Of a stretch of DNA of 64,000 nt, positions 1-9,615 are shown piece by piece (the stretch's first letter is position 1; each line of letters opens with the position of its first letter). The notes beneath the pieces are model-generated. The model had not been told where the DNA came from, did no database searches, and saw nothing but the letters and a program-made list of their open reading frames with translations. Origin of the DNA: Paramacrobiotus metropolitanus (Eukaryota; Tardigrada; Eutardigrada; Parachela; Macrobiotidae); the NCBI RefSeq assembly GCF_019649055.1, contig NW_026570396.1, forward strand, positions 124,001-188,000, written 5' to 3'. A program made the translations under genes and the position numbers.

Positions 1-2
1 CT

Positions 3-875
3 AGCGAAATCATTGAGCATGCCATCTATATCAGAGGCCCACACATCAACCCAAGGGCATGGACAGTAGAACCGCGCCCGCGACCAGGCCAGCCAGTGGA
101 AGACGAACTTCCACCGGAAGAGGCAGAAAGTGAGGACGAACGTCCTCAACTGCCAGCGGCCTTCTGGGGCGTCTCATCCAGCGAGGAGTCGGAGATCGAA
201 GAAGATTTGGACGAACATGTCCAAAGGGCGTTATATGAGACCAGTCAGGTCCGGCCACCTTCAACGAAGGAATCGCCACGCCGAAGCCGATCTCCGTCAA
301 AAAGGACTTCTCCTGGACGCGCCACATCAACCCCGGCGCGAATGCCCAGCATGCCGGCCATCGAACCGGCGCCTGCCAGGTTCACACCGAGCCGGCCAGG
401 CAAGTCCCCGACCAAAGAGAGGATGGACACCACACCTCCTCAGCAGCCAACCATGACCATTACCGTGGAACGAATCGCAGCACCTACGGTGTCTGCAGGT
501 TCATCACTTGAGCCAGTAACGGTCACGGTTAGAACTCCTGCACCAGTGGTCGCAGAATCGGCCAGAATGATGGTGCAGATAACTCCGGCCGTCTCGGACC
601 AAGAAGTGGAACTTGACACGGCCCTGATGCCCATGAGTGCTCTCACTCCTACCGAGCAGAGACACTTATACGTCCACTCTGACCAAAATGAGCGACGGCG
701 ATACCGGTTCCTGCTCACAAAGAGACAGGAGGCGAAGGAGCAGAATAACATGGAAGAATACGACATGTTATCCGAGATGCTCGCGCCACTGATTTACCGA
801 ATGGTAAAAGATTACCGGAACCCGCCGCAACCAAAGGGCCTTTCCCCCACCGGAGCAAGACCCAATGATGACTGA
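3..875 (+). CDS. retroelement ORF A, 5' truncated by window edge
   Basis: The frame is open from base 3, so this is the C-terminal part of a longer protein, not a gene starting at the GTG at 96. The visible 290 residues begin with a segment containing IYIRGPHINPRAW, followed by a Glu-rich stretch, a long Pro/Ser/Thr/Arg-rich linker and a C-terminal helical charged segment near 660-840. No catalytic motif is visible. Its position before two extra ORFs and an LTR suggests the tail of a polyprotein, which is inference. The stop TGA at 873-875 overlaps the next ORF's start (ATG at 865 and 868), so the two reading frames overlap by 11 bases. I do not recognise a family. Confidence 0.6.
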   Translation, partial: SEIIEHAIYIRGPHINPRAWTVEPRPRPGQPVEDELPPEEAESEDERPQLPAAFWGVSSSEESEIEEDLDEHVQRALYETSQVRPPSTKESPRRSRSPSKRTSPGRATSTPARMPSMPAIEPAPARFTPSRPGKSPTKERMDTTPPQQPTMTITVERIAAPTVSAGSSLEPVTVTVRTPAPVVAESARMMVQITPAVSDQEVELDTALMPMSALTPTEQRHLYVHSDQNERRRYRFLLTKRQEAKEQNNMEEYDMLSEMLAPLIYRMVKDYRNPPQPKGLSPTGARPNDD

Positions 876-3711
876 AGCCCTGTTGTCAAGTGCCCCACTG
901 ATTGTGGTACCGCCAAGGACGCAGCCAGCAGCAGCTTCAGAACCAATGGATACTTCTCCGTCCGGACCTGTGGCCGTAGAGCCACAGCCAAAACCAGTCC
1001 AACCGGAGGAGTCACCGAAGGCCACTTCGTCGGCACAAGAATCGGCAGGCCAAAGCCAGTCCGGAACAGGGCCAACGGCCGCTGCTCCGACAATATTGAC
1101 GAACATGCCTGCCAGCGTCGACGACATACCTTTTGGCCGTCCAGTAACTTTCCCCATAACCGGGACACTGGATAATTTGCCACTTGGCATGGGTGTGATC
1201 CACTCAGCTAACTCCCAACGGAGTAAGCAGCCAAGGAAAGCCAAGAACCCAGAGAGGGCCAGACCGGCCTCTCGTCCAGCTTCTCCTCAACCGAGGGCCA
1301 AACCAGCCACTCGTCTAAATTCCCCTCAACCGAGCGGAAGTCAGGCGGCCACACCTCGGCCAACAGTTAACCCAGAGGCCGAACGGAACCGCCAAAAGAA
1401 ACAAGCGGCCAAGGACAAGAAAAGTCAAGAGGCCAAAATCGCCCAGCTCGAGAAGCGGCTGTCAGGCGATGAAGACGTCCAAGTCCTATCGGACAGCCCA
1501 GATAAATCAGCAGAGCCCGCATTAAATCGCTCACGGCGGGACGAGGAGTATGAACCACGCTTCGGGCCAGAACCGCCCTCAGAAGAAGTCATGCTTCCCT
1601 CGCCCTGGGACGATGAGGCCGAGCTACCGGATCCTGGACCGGAGGCCACACACATAGAGGTCCCAGCGGATCACTATGTGAGATTAACCGTGGCAGCCGC
1701 CAGGGCTATGAGGCGCGCAACAGGACGAGACATGTACCAATGCCTCGTCTGCGTCCTTAGGTCCCGTATGAAGTATAAGGAAGAATACCAAGGCCTACCG
1801 CCAGCGGACCGTGTACTAACGGCACCCTTTATGCGGCGGATGGTATCCCGGATTCTGGACATGGGACTTCTGGTCCGCACACACCGTGATTGGACCAGCA
1901 TGATGGAACTACACGTGGCCCATCGGCCAGCAGGACTTTCCGCAGCAGGGACTTTTCCTTTCCATCAGATATGCAGGACCATCGCTTACCTGCACAACCC
2001 CAGAGGGTCCAACCTGACCGATATTGCCAGGACACTCAACGCTCTCTATTACCAGGGAGAAGAGAATCTGGATAAACTCACTACCAGACTGGCTGATGAG
2101 TTAATTGCGCTGGTCAGGGAAGGAACCCTAGAAACGACCAATGCACACAGGGCGGAACCAATTCGCTTCACCATCCCGGGATTCATCCCACAGAAGACCC
2201 AACGGTCTCTGTATGTGTCACATGACGTTGACACAAAATGGGATCCGGACAGAAAGAAAGCGGTTGGACCGCCGAAGGACAAGCTGACCGGCAGAGCCAA
2301 GGAGGCTTACTTAATCTCCCAAGAGGCCAAACTGCCAGGTCCAAAGAACTTGCCGGTTGAAAAGCCCCCTCGACCATCGGTCACTAGAAGAGAGAAGGCT
2401 GCACGGCAAGAAGTTGAAGAAGAGATGCGCGAGGCCGGAATCCGACCCGTGCCAAGAGACACTGTGTCACTGCCTAACGCAGCTGGCCAGTCCAGACCTC
2501 CTTCACCGACTCCATCAGCCACATCAACTAAAAGTCGAAAGACCACGGCCACAAAGGCCACGGCTGCAAAGAGGAGCGGTAGGAAGGGCCCGCTACCACC
2601 GGGCCGAGATGTATCGGACTCTGAGGACTCCGAACCGGAGGACTCGGAGAAGGAACAAGAAGAAGAGCCGGACCAGGACCAAACCATGGAATCCCAGTCC
2701 GACTCAGATGACGACGATGACCAGAGCCCTGGTAAACTGACCATTAACGTCCCACCGGACCATGACATGGAAATCCCACCTGGTGATGAAAATCAGCCAC
2801 CTAACGGTGACCAGGACATGGAGGACCAGGGCGGCGCAGAAGGCGCCGATCGGGAAAGTCAGGCCAGCGTAGAAGACGCTGAGCCAAGTGGAAGCGGTGC
2901 ACAGCCCGAACGGGACAGAGTGCGAGACTCCACCTCACCAGAATCGAATGACGGTGAGATCCAATGGACTTTACCCGACCCATGCCCGGCCAAACCGCGC
3001 ATTGATTATGTGCCGCCACCGAGAACCACGGTGGCGAGGAAATGGCCCGGCGGAGATCCTTCGAAGAAGCCGAAGATCTCCAATACGGACGAGACGTGGG
3101 CGTACATCAAGGCGGCCTTAAAGGCGTTGTCCCAAACGGGTACAACCCTTGCTACAGGAGGCTTGGCCTTCCAGCTCATCCAGAAATGGAATGGCCCACC
3201 AGTCACCAAGTCCAAGGTGATGAAGTATATAAGAATGGCCTACGAACAAGGAGCCATTCTCCGGACCCATCTGCCCAACATGCAGATGTTCTACACGTTC
3301 CCACCGGAAAGACGTGATAATGCGCCTCAAGGCTACTGGGAATGGCGAAATGCCATCTTGGCGGTACTAACCACCACGCAACATCCCTTGGGCCTGACAA
3401 GAGGCGAAATGGCCAACCAACTCCTTGGACGATACAACGTCCACATCACGACGTACGATCCCCAGCTGAGTGATGGGAATGAATATCCCCCTAGTCGCCC
3501 CAACGGGTTGTACTATCTCAGCGAGGACGTGCGATACATCGTCAGGAAGATGCTACGTGAAGGCTGGCTCGAGCAGACTGTTGACGAGCCAGAGGCGCAG
3601 CAACGGTACCGGATGAAGAATAACCCACCGGACCGATATGGCCCTCGTCCCACCGAACCCGCCACCTTGGCCTCAACCAAGTCCAAGAGGAAACGACGTG
3701 TCCATCAGTGA
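865..3711 (+). CDS. retroelement ORF B, 948 aa, unknown, with repeated helical (winged-helix-like) modules
   Basis: An uninterrupted 948-codon ORF. Residues 1-170 are Pro/Ser-rich. Residues ~173-200 are a Lys/Glu-rich likely coiled coil. Around residues 269-345, 365-440, 744-800 and 824-905 there are four compact helical modules with a shared pattern: Ala/Leu helices, then a short strand with basic residues. By eye these resemble winged-helix DNA-binding domains. A strongly acidic Asp/Glu/Ser tract covers ~583-625, and the C-terminus is basic (KSKRKRR). No transmembrane segment is visible, so it is not an envelope. It follows ORF A with overlapping start and stop and precedes ORF C. It could be a nucleic-acid-binding accessory protein; that is inference from composition. 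Confidence 0.65.
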   Translation: MMTEALLSSAPLIVVPPRTQPAAASEPMDTSPSGPVAVEPQPKPVQPEESPKATSSAQESAGQSQSGTGPTAAAPTILTNMPASVDDIPFGRPVTFPITGTLDNLPLGMGVIHSANSQRSKQPRKAKNPERARPASRPASPQPRAKPATRLNSPQPSGSQAATPRPTVNPEAERNRQKKQAAKDKKSQEAKIAQLEKRLSGDEDVQVLSDSPDKSAEPALNRSRRDEEYEPRFGPEPPSEEVMLPSPWDDEAELPDPGPEATHIEVPADHYVRLTVAAARAMRRATGRDMYQCLVCVLRSRMKYKEEYQGLPPADRVLTAPFMRRMVSRILDMGLLVRTHRDWTSMMELHVAHRPAGLSAAGTFPFHQICRTIAYLHNPRGSNLTDIARTLNALYYQGEENLDKLTTRLADELIALVREGTLETTNAHRAEPIRFTIPGFIPQKTQRSLYVSHDVDTKWDPDRKKAVGPPKDKLTGRAKEAYLISQEAKLPGPKNLPVEKPPRPSVTRREKAARQEVEEEMREAGIRPVPRDTVSLPNAAGQSRPPSPTPSATSTKSRKTTATKATAAKRSGRKGPLPPGRDVSDSEDSEPEDSEKEQEEEPDQDQTMESQSDSDDDDDQSPGKLTINVPPDHDMEIPPGDENQPPNGDQDMEDQGGAEGADRESQASVEDAEPSGSGAQPERDRVRDSTSPESNDGEIQWTLPDPCPAKPRIDYVPPPRTTVARKWPGGDPSKKPKISNTDETWAYIKAALKALSQTGTTLATGGLAFQLIQKWNGPPVTKSKVMKYIRMAYEQGAILRTHLPNMQMFYTFPPERRDNAPQGYWEWRNAILAVLTTTQHPLGLTRGEMANQLLGRYNVHITTYDPQLSDGNEYPPSRPNGLYYLSEDVRYIVRKMLREGWLEQTVDEPEAQQRYRMKNNPPDRYGPRPTEPATLASTKSKRKRRVHQ

Positions 3712-3900
3712 CCTAGGCATAGACTTTGCATAGGGTCTAGGGTGTGATCCCGATATAATTCACCGGGCAAGAAAAGCCTAGTTAACAAATCACATGTAAA
3801 ATCATAGGGACGTAAACTATAGGGCGTAATTATTATAGGAACCAGCCATAAAAGCGGACTTAACCCCATTCTGCAAGTTTCATTTCTGTTACCACAGAGA
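3712..3900 (+). promoter_or_regulatory. AT-rich intercistronic spacer with 3' splice-acceptor-like end
   Basis: This 189 bp gap is AT-rich, in contrast to the flanking GC-rich ORFs. It ends in tttcatttctgttaccacag directly before AGA-ATG of ORF C, a strong polypyrimidine-CAG acceptor. A cataaaag TATA-like word lies at about 3848. Both would explain expression of a downstream ORF, either by splicing of a subgenomic RNA (as for retroviral env) or by an internal promoter. Neither can be decided from sequence alone. Confidence 0.4.
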
Positions 3901-5850
3901 ATGGGACTTACACCGCAGCAGAAGTATGAACCGCGATGCTCGGACTGCAGACGCAACAGCGGCGATAACTTGACATATCCTCACCGCCGGGACAATTCCT
4001 CACGGGAGTTGTTCCCCTGCGCATACCACCTGCGACCGGGCTTCCGCGATGAGAGTGACAGAGCCTACTGCTTCTACCTGGAAGTGGTGAGAGGCAATTT
4101 TGATGCATACTGCCACATGACCAGCCGCGATGGAAGCCACCTGTTTCCCCTACTGAGGGACCACGAGCAGATAGAGATCTACGATCTCTACATGCAACGC
4201 AGTGGCGCCCGACAACCTGGTTGGAGCAGTACCGGAACCCCGATTCCTCCACTCAGCCAATCGGCTCGAGAACGGAAGGAGGAACGCGATCGGGAACGTC
4301 GAGCCCGTAACACGGGTTCTGACCAGCCCTCAGGGCGCGGCCCAACGGCCGCCCCGAAAACTCATGGACACCAGCAACGGCCATCGTCAGGCTCTCAATC
4401 CTACGGATATGAGATGTCCACACCGACGACATATAACCAGATCCTGGAAAACATCAACAAAGCTATGGTTGACCAGGTGGCCAAACAGCTGATGGAAGGT
4501 GGACTGTTGGACGCCCTGAAAGGCCAATATCAGCCAGCGCGTACAGAGCAACGTACGCCACTGGCACCGCTACCGCGGAACCCAGATGACTTACGTCATC
4601 AGATCCATAGCCGCAACCAGGACCAAACTGGCCGCCGTAGCCAGCCCGAGGAGCGCCAAACGCGCACATCACCCGGAAAACGGGGCGAGGCAGAGTCCAA
4701 TCTGGTTGTCGCTCAGTCCACCAAGCGACCAGAAAGAAGCGTCAGCTCGGTGGCCCACAATATCAGCATCCAGATACCGATGGAGACTGAGTCCGCACCG
4801 CCGTCATCGGACCCATCGGCCCGACAAGACGCAAGCGTCAGTGCCACGGACTTCGACCCATATAAATATGCTGAGGACCAGGGCATCAATATCCGGCCAC
4901 GTCCCCATCGGGAGGTGACGGATTATATTATGGGCGCTATCCCATACCCTAGGGATCGATGGGCCCAAGTCAATGCCATGGTCCAGAATCTGCAAACCTT
5001 TGTCATCCGGTCCGGACTCGAGATGGAAATGCAGAAAAAGGAGTGGCCCCGTGCTTTTAGCATGGCGGAACACACCGAAAACCGTGAGGGCTACCCGATG
5101 GTCCGCGATAATGCTCTATCGAGCATCACGGACGTGAATTTACTTGGACAGCCCGTTACCAGACCGGACTGGAACGACTTGTGCCAACTGCACATAAAGG
5201 ACGACCAACTCGACGTCGTCAAATACCTGGCCCAGTTCGTCCTACCGGACGCGAACGCCAGTTTCATAATGGCAGCCGCCAGAGCCGCCATGGAAATCCC
5301 ATGCAAACCGGCTGACCATAAGGATAACCCGGAAACGCAGATTTACTCGTACAACGGCACGATGTTACGCATCTTCGCCGCTAGACTCGGACACCTACGG
5401 TGCCACTGGGAACTTGAAGTTGCCTATCGGCAGGGGAAAATTATTCCTCGCTTATTGACCCAAGTGGCCCTCCTAGGAAATCAAATTCATGAAATCGAGG
5501 CGGGAGTCAAAATCCAAAGCGCCCTGAATGTTTTCAGGAGCCGCGCCAAAGACTACCGTTATCGCCATCCAACGGACTTCGATGACGGTGCGGAAGCGTT
5601 CGTTAACCGAACGGCAGCGCGGAAACTTCCAACGAAGTTTCGCACTCAACGATCCTCAACAGGATCGTCCGCACACGTCCAGATCCAGGCCGAACAGCCT
5701 GGCCCAGAAGTCCAGCCGACCAGCACCTCCAGCCAACATCAACACAACCTGACTGAACAGGAATTGGCGGACATGGAGGAAAGCGTCGTTGACCCACTCA
5801 ACCCAGGGTTGGGCGACGGCGACCAAGCCGGACAAGGAGGGCAGGAATAG
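3901..5850 (+). CDS. retroelement ORF C, 649 aa, unknown, N-terminal Cys/His cluster
   Basis: The ORF starts at ATG 3901, three bases after an acceptor-like cag. The N-terminus has a CxxC (residues 13 and 16) and a CxxH (40 and 43), which could bind zinc. Residues ~110-320 are charged and low-complexity (Arg, Pro, Gln, Ser). Residues ~325-580 form a compact, mostly helical region with many aromatic residues. The tail is Gln/Pro-rich and acidic. No signal peptide or membrane segment is seen, so despite the env position it does not look like an envelope glycoprotein. A capsid-like or nucleic-acid-binding role is conceivable but unsupported. The stop at 5848-5850 is followed by the noncoding tail. 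Confidence 0.65.
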   Translation: MGLTPQQKYEPRCSDCRRNSGDNLTYPHRRDNSSRELFPCAYHLRPGFRDESDRAYCFYLEVVRGNFDAYCHMTSRDGSHLFPLLRDHEQIEIYDLYMQRSGARQPGWSSTGTPIPPLSQSARERKEERDRERRARNTGSDQPSGRGPTAAPKTHGHQQRPSSGSQSYGYEMSTPTTYNQILENINKAMVDQVAKQLMEGGLLDALKGQYQPARTEQRTPLAPLPRNPDDLRHQIHSRNQDQTGRRSQPEERQTRTSPGKRGEAESNLVVAQSTKRPERSVSSVAHNISIQIPMETESAPPSSDPSARQDASVSATDFDPYKYAEDQGINIRPRPHREVTDYIMGAIPYPRDRWAQVNAMVQNLQTFVIRSGLEMEMQKKEWPRAFSMAEHTENREGYPMVRDNALSSITDVNLLGQPVTRPDWNDLCQLHIKDDQLDVVKYLAQFVLPDANASFIMAAARAAMEIPCKPADHKDNPETQIYSYNGTMLRIFAARLGHLRCHWELEVAYRQGKIIPRLLTQVALLGNQIHEIEAGVKIQSALNVFRSRAKDYRYRHPTDFDDGAEAFVNRTAARKLPTKFRTQRSSTGSSAHVQIQAEQPGPEVQPTSTSSQHQHNLTEQELADMEESVVDPLNPGLGDGDQAGQGGQE

Positions 5851-6165
5851 GCCAACGGCCATTCCTGCATGTCGGCCCTAAAATTGGACCGGCATCGGCT
5901 GAACCGGACTTGAACACCATAGTGGGTACAACCCAACGGTTGTTACCCTCGCCCAACAAACGTGGCTTACAGCCATGTATCGTCTACCTTACCGGACCTT
6001 AATCCCTGGATCTTAACCGGATTCCCCGGATTGGCTCTGGCTTAGCGGGTGGGACCATGAATTTGGCTCGGCCATCCCAGACCATCCGACGGAGTCCACC
6101 GGACCGAACTTGGCGCGAGCTAAGTTCCCCGGCACGGAAAGGATCCAGCGCCCAGAAGGCGGCGA

Positions 6166-6300
6166 CGGCCCGCATAGAAGTTGCGACAAGCCGTGGATCA
6201 ATCCTGGCCCGCATAGAAGTTGCGACAAGCCAAGGATCAGCCTGGCCCGCATAGAAGTTGCGACAAGCCAAGGCCAAGTCCTGGCCCATAGAAGTTGGAC
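6166..6300 (+). repeat. tandem repeat, ~40 bp unit, 3 full copies plus a partial
   Basis: The core CGCATAGAAGTTGCGACAAG occurs at about 6170, 6210 and 6249, spaced 39-41 bp, with a degenerate fourth core (catagaagttgg) at about 6287. It lies in the noncoding tail. Confidence 0.8.
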
Positions 6301-6698
6301 CAGGCCCGCTGTGTGTCCAACGGACCATATGCGGCTCACGAGTTTAGTTGCCATACCAGGCAACTGGGACAAGTGAGTTCGGGAGCCACATAGAAATTGT
6401 GGTACACCCACTTTGCATGCCACGTCCAACATCCTCAACACGGACCGCCCAGAGGCCCATCCAAAAGATGCACCGCCCCGAGGCTGAACGAGGATGCTTC
6501 TAGTCAGCAGACCGACTCCTTTGTGGAAAACGCCTACCGGCGCCCACAACTTAATTTTTTTGGAGTTTGGCCCGGCCAAACTGATGTTTTCGTCAGACGC
6601 CACTTAATTTTGTTATGGCCACGGTCTCAGGGAAACCTGCCTGACTCATCGGACATGGTAGCCAACTCATGGCCCACGGCCAGTGAGACGGACCAACC

Positions 6699-7158
6699 TT
6701 GGCCCGCCATCAATTATGGACCGTCGAAAAAACGACTAAGTCCTTTTGGCCCGCCATACACCTCGGACCGTCGAAAAAGCGACTAAGTCCATTTGGCCCG
6801 CCATACACCTCGGACCGTCGAAAAAGCGACTAAGTCCATTTGGCCCGCCATCAATTTTGGACCGTCGAAAAAGACTAAGTCTTTTGGCCCGTCCAACGAC
6901 GTGGCTCACCAAAAATCGACTACGTCCTTTTGGCCCGCCATACACCTCGGACCGTCGAAAAAACGACTAAGTCCTTTTGGAACGCCATCAACCGTGGACA
7001 GTCGAAAAATCGACTAAGTCTTTTGGCCCGTCCAACGACGTGGCCCACCGAAAATTTTCTAAGTCTTTTGGCCCGTCCAACGACGTGGCCGACCGAAAAT
7101 TTTCTAAGTCTTTTGGCCCGTCCAACGACGCGGCTCATCAAAAACGACTAAGTCCATA
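6699..7158 (+). repeat. tandem repeat, 45-47 bp unit, about ten copies
   Basis: Units begin TTTTGGCCCG and end CGACTAAGTCC or TTTTCTAAGTC. Two subtypes are visible: one with ccatacacctcggaccg and one with tccaacgacgtggc. The subtypes partly alternate and then cluster, with three of the second type in a row near 7022-7150. The A-rich end gaaaattttctaagtc recurs upstream of the gag-like ORF at 23718. Confidence 0.85.
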
Positions 7159-8329
7159 TCGGAGAGCCAAAACCTGTTATACAGGACCCCCACTTCCCAC
7201 ACCAGCCGGAGGCGAGCCACATCACAATGGAACCCCGTTTCCCGGCCCAGAGCATGTCAGAGACCGAGTTTGGACCGCCCCAACGGGTTTGGTCCATCAC
7301 ACCACCTCGGTCCCGGGACTTAGAAAATTTTTCCATTGTGGCCCTCTTGGACTTAGAAGATTTTTGGACCTAGGCGCATGACCAAACTGGCATGCAAGGC
7401 CAAACCGGTCCAGGTTAGAGACCCATATGAACCACCCTAACGGGACTGGTCGAAGCACCAATTTGGACCATTGGGAAGGAATCCGACAGGACTCCCAATC
7501 CCGCCACACCTGGGACAACCCTAACGGGTCAGGTCCAACAGAGGCATGTCAGACCAAAGCATGGCCATCCCAACAATTGGTCCAAGCACAATAATTTGGT
7601 CACAAGAGCACCTCTCCTGTCCAGAGGCATCACTCTGGCCCTATATGGACAGCCCAACCGGGCTTGGTCCACCATACTTAAACCAGGAAGGGGACAACCT
7701 GTCCTTGCGCATGCAACCGTGCCTTCCATATACCGCACCGCTGGATTTACTCCACTGGACCCCTGTGGACATCTCTGGGAACCGTCGCCCCGGATTTACA
7801 GGACCAGACCAATCCTATCGGATAAGGCGGACCGTTGACTAGGACCCGTGTGGACAGAACCTGGCCCTGTGGTAACCCTAGTCGGAATAAGCCATTTTAC
7901 GTCTAGTTTTTTAACCAAACCTGGTTTTTCTAGACTTTATTAACCAAAGAAATTGATATTTTTATTTAGCCAAATAACCAAAGGAATTGGCTTTGGGATC
8001 TCTAACTATGATCTTACTTTCTTAAATTCTCACCGAAATTGTGATTTTTCTATTTCGATGTTTAACCCATGAGCCTTATAAACTTTATTTTTTTACCTGT
8101 TCGACCAACCAAGCCTTCAAACCACACTGGAACCCCCAGCAACCAGAGTGCACTCCAGATTTCGGCCGTTCGGTGCATTGCACCGCGGGTCTGGAGGAAC
8201 CGACCCTACCGGGTTTAGAGACAAAGTGGCATCCGGCCCTACCGGGTATCGGATCCTGACACCCTACCGGGTTGGTCAGGGACAGAGTCGGAAGGTGCTC
8301 GCAGGAGCTCCCACTCCCGCCCAGAGGCA

Positions 8330-8711
8330 TGTCAGAGACCGCACACTCGAGGCGGTAGACACCTCTTGTGGCTTTGCTCTGTCGCCCGCCCGCACATGGC
8401 TACTCCATTCGTGCCGCGCTATTACGCTGCTCACTCAGCGTATACTTTGTCTACGCTGACCAATCAGCGCATTTCTGCACTCTTGGGGGCGTAGCCCAGC
8501 GCCTACGAGCGATTCTATGCTTTACGGCATCAGCTGTTGCATACCTGCAGCACGCTGCATCATTACCACTTTACTGACTTGCGCGCTCGCAGCTACTTTT
8601 TCCACAGTGATACCGCATTGGTTTTCTGTGTTTGTTTGTGGTTGCTTTATTGTTCCCAATAAAGGCGATATTTGCCCCACTTTTCGTTCTGCTTCTGTGT
8701 CATATCTGACA
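8330..8711 (+). repeat. 3' LTR of the retroelement
   Basis: 382 bp with 7 bp inverted ends TGTCAGA/TCTGACA. It is roughly 90% identical by eye and equal in length to 22443-22824. It contains a CCAAT box (about 8460) and AATAAA at 8658-8663, about 50 bp from the right end. The five bases after it are tcacg; the matching left target duplication would lie outside the window. Confidence 0.8.
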
Positions 8712-9315
8712 TCACGATCCTACCCTAACCGGTCCCGATCCATATATGTAATTATAGAGCCCCTCAAAGGCATTCAATTAGGCCGAGTATAATTCAGTAT
8801 AGTGATCACATCTAATAGTATATTGTAGTGGGCAATGGTCAATGGTCATTTATCAATAAATAGTCATGGAGGAAGTTGTTGTTTGGTTTATTTGTAATCT
8901 GTATAGATACTTGACCTTTACATAGGGCGCATACACATACACCAACATTAGGTACAAGTGTACAACACAGGTAAAAGAAATCGTCAACATTGTTGTAACA
9001 ATGTTGATGCGCATTTACGGAAGAAACCGGCCGAGATTTTTAGCACCTCAATAAAATGGACCTTTTCGTAATATTTTTCACCCGTAGTTCCCGTATCGGA
9101 TGTTGCGCTCAGAAACGAATTTCACGCTAACGCAGAAAAATGATTTCGCTACAGAATAGCTTACAATAATGAAAACAATATTTCAGCGCATCCTGAGTAA
9201 AAACTCCAGTACGTAGGGCTTGAATTTGTCGTAATTAGGTTTTTATTATTCTAATTTGTTTTCGGCTTAACCAGTTAACATCGTCTCCATATATTGCTCC
9301 ATTGTACTTTCTGCT
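8712..9315. other. gene-less spacer with a dispersed repeat at ~9010-9315
   Basis: 8712-9009 shows no coding potential. 9010-9315 is clearly related to about 18300-18610, sharing gaaaccggc, a ttcacccgtag/taactccc segment, tgcgc-cagaaacgaatttcacgc and the tail cttgaatttgtc. It is a variant arm of the foldback family that follows. Confidence 0.6.
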
Positions 9316-9615
9316 AAGGGAAGTGGCCCCGTTACATGGTATAGTTGGTACCAAATTCGTTTACATGCACAAAATCTTTCACTTTCGCGCACTCGCAAAC
9401 CCTTTTTTCTCTTGTTTTTCGGCATCCTATAGCCAAATGATTTGAATACACTGGCCTGAAAACCGTTTGTTCGCGCAACATCCGGTTCGCGAGTTATGAC
9501 TGTTAGAAAATCCCAAAAAGTTTAAATGCATTTAAGTGTACCAAAAGTCCATTACGGACCAATCTCTTTCAGATTTTGCAAGCAAACGCACATAACCACG
9601 AAGAACCTTTTTACG

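Larger units (their letters stand above)
5851..8329 (+). other. 2.5 kb noncoding tail of the LTR element
   Basis: No credible coding region. It is rich in words such as ccaacgg, ggaccg and tggcccg. It contains two tandem-repeat blocks (listed separately) and three occurrences of a gcatgtcaga-type word (about 7248, 7541 and 8328). The last of these is the junction with the LTR, and its purine-rich ccagaggca may be the remains of a polypurine tract. From about 7870 to 8110 the sequence becomes AT-rich, then GC-rich again up to the LTR. Confidence 0.5.
1..8711 (+). mobile_element. 3' part of a large LTR retroelement (left edge truncated)
   Basis: A GC-rich block with three consecutive intronless ORFs, a 2.5 kb noncoding tail with tandem repeats, and a terminal 382 bp LTR. 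The same LTR recurs at 22443-22824 followed by a primer-binding-site-like sequence, which identifies this block as the 3' half of an LTR element. Base composition changes sharply at about 7.85 kb, where the AT-rich background starts. The motif gaaaattttctaagtc occurs in the tail repeats (7050-7065) and just upstream of the gag-like start in the second copy (23718-23733), which links both copies to one family. Reverse transcriptase and integrase are not visible and would lie left of the window. The ORF layout is unlike standard Ty3/gypsy or Pao elements. Confidence 0.72.

Noticed and set aside
768-1244. Minus-strand ORFs opposite retroelement ORFs A and B
   Set aside because: GC-rich coding sequence opens antisense frames; products have no sensible composition.
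1-8711. Interpretation as an integrated large DNA virus or Maverick
   Set aside because: Overlapping GC-rich ORFs first suggested this, but the repeated 382 bp LTR with an adjacent primer-binding-like site fits an LTR element better.
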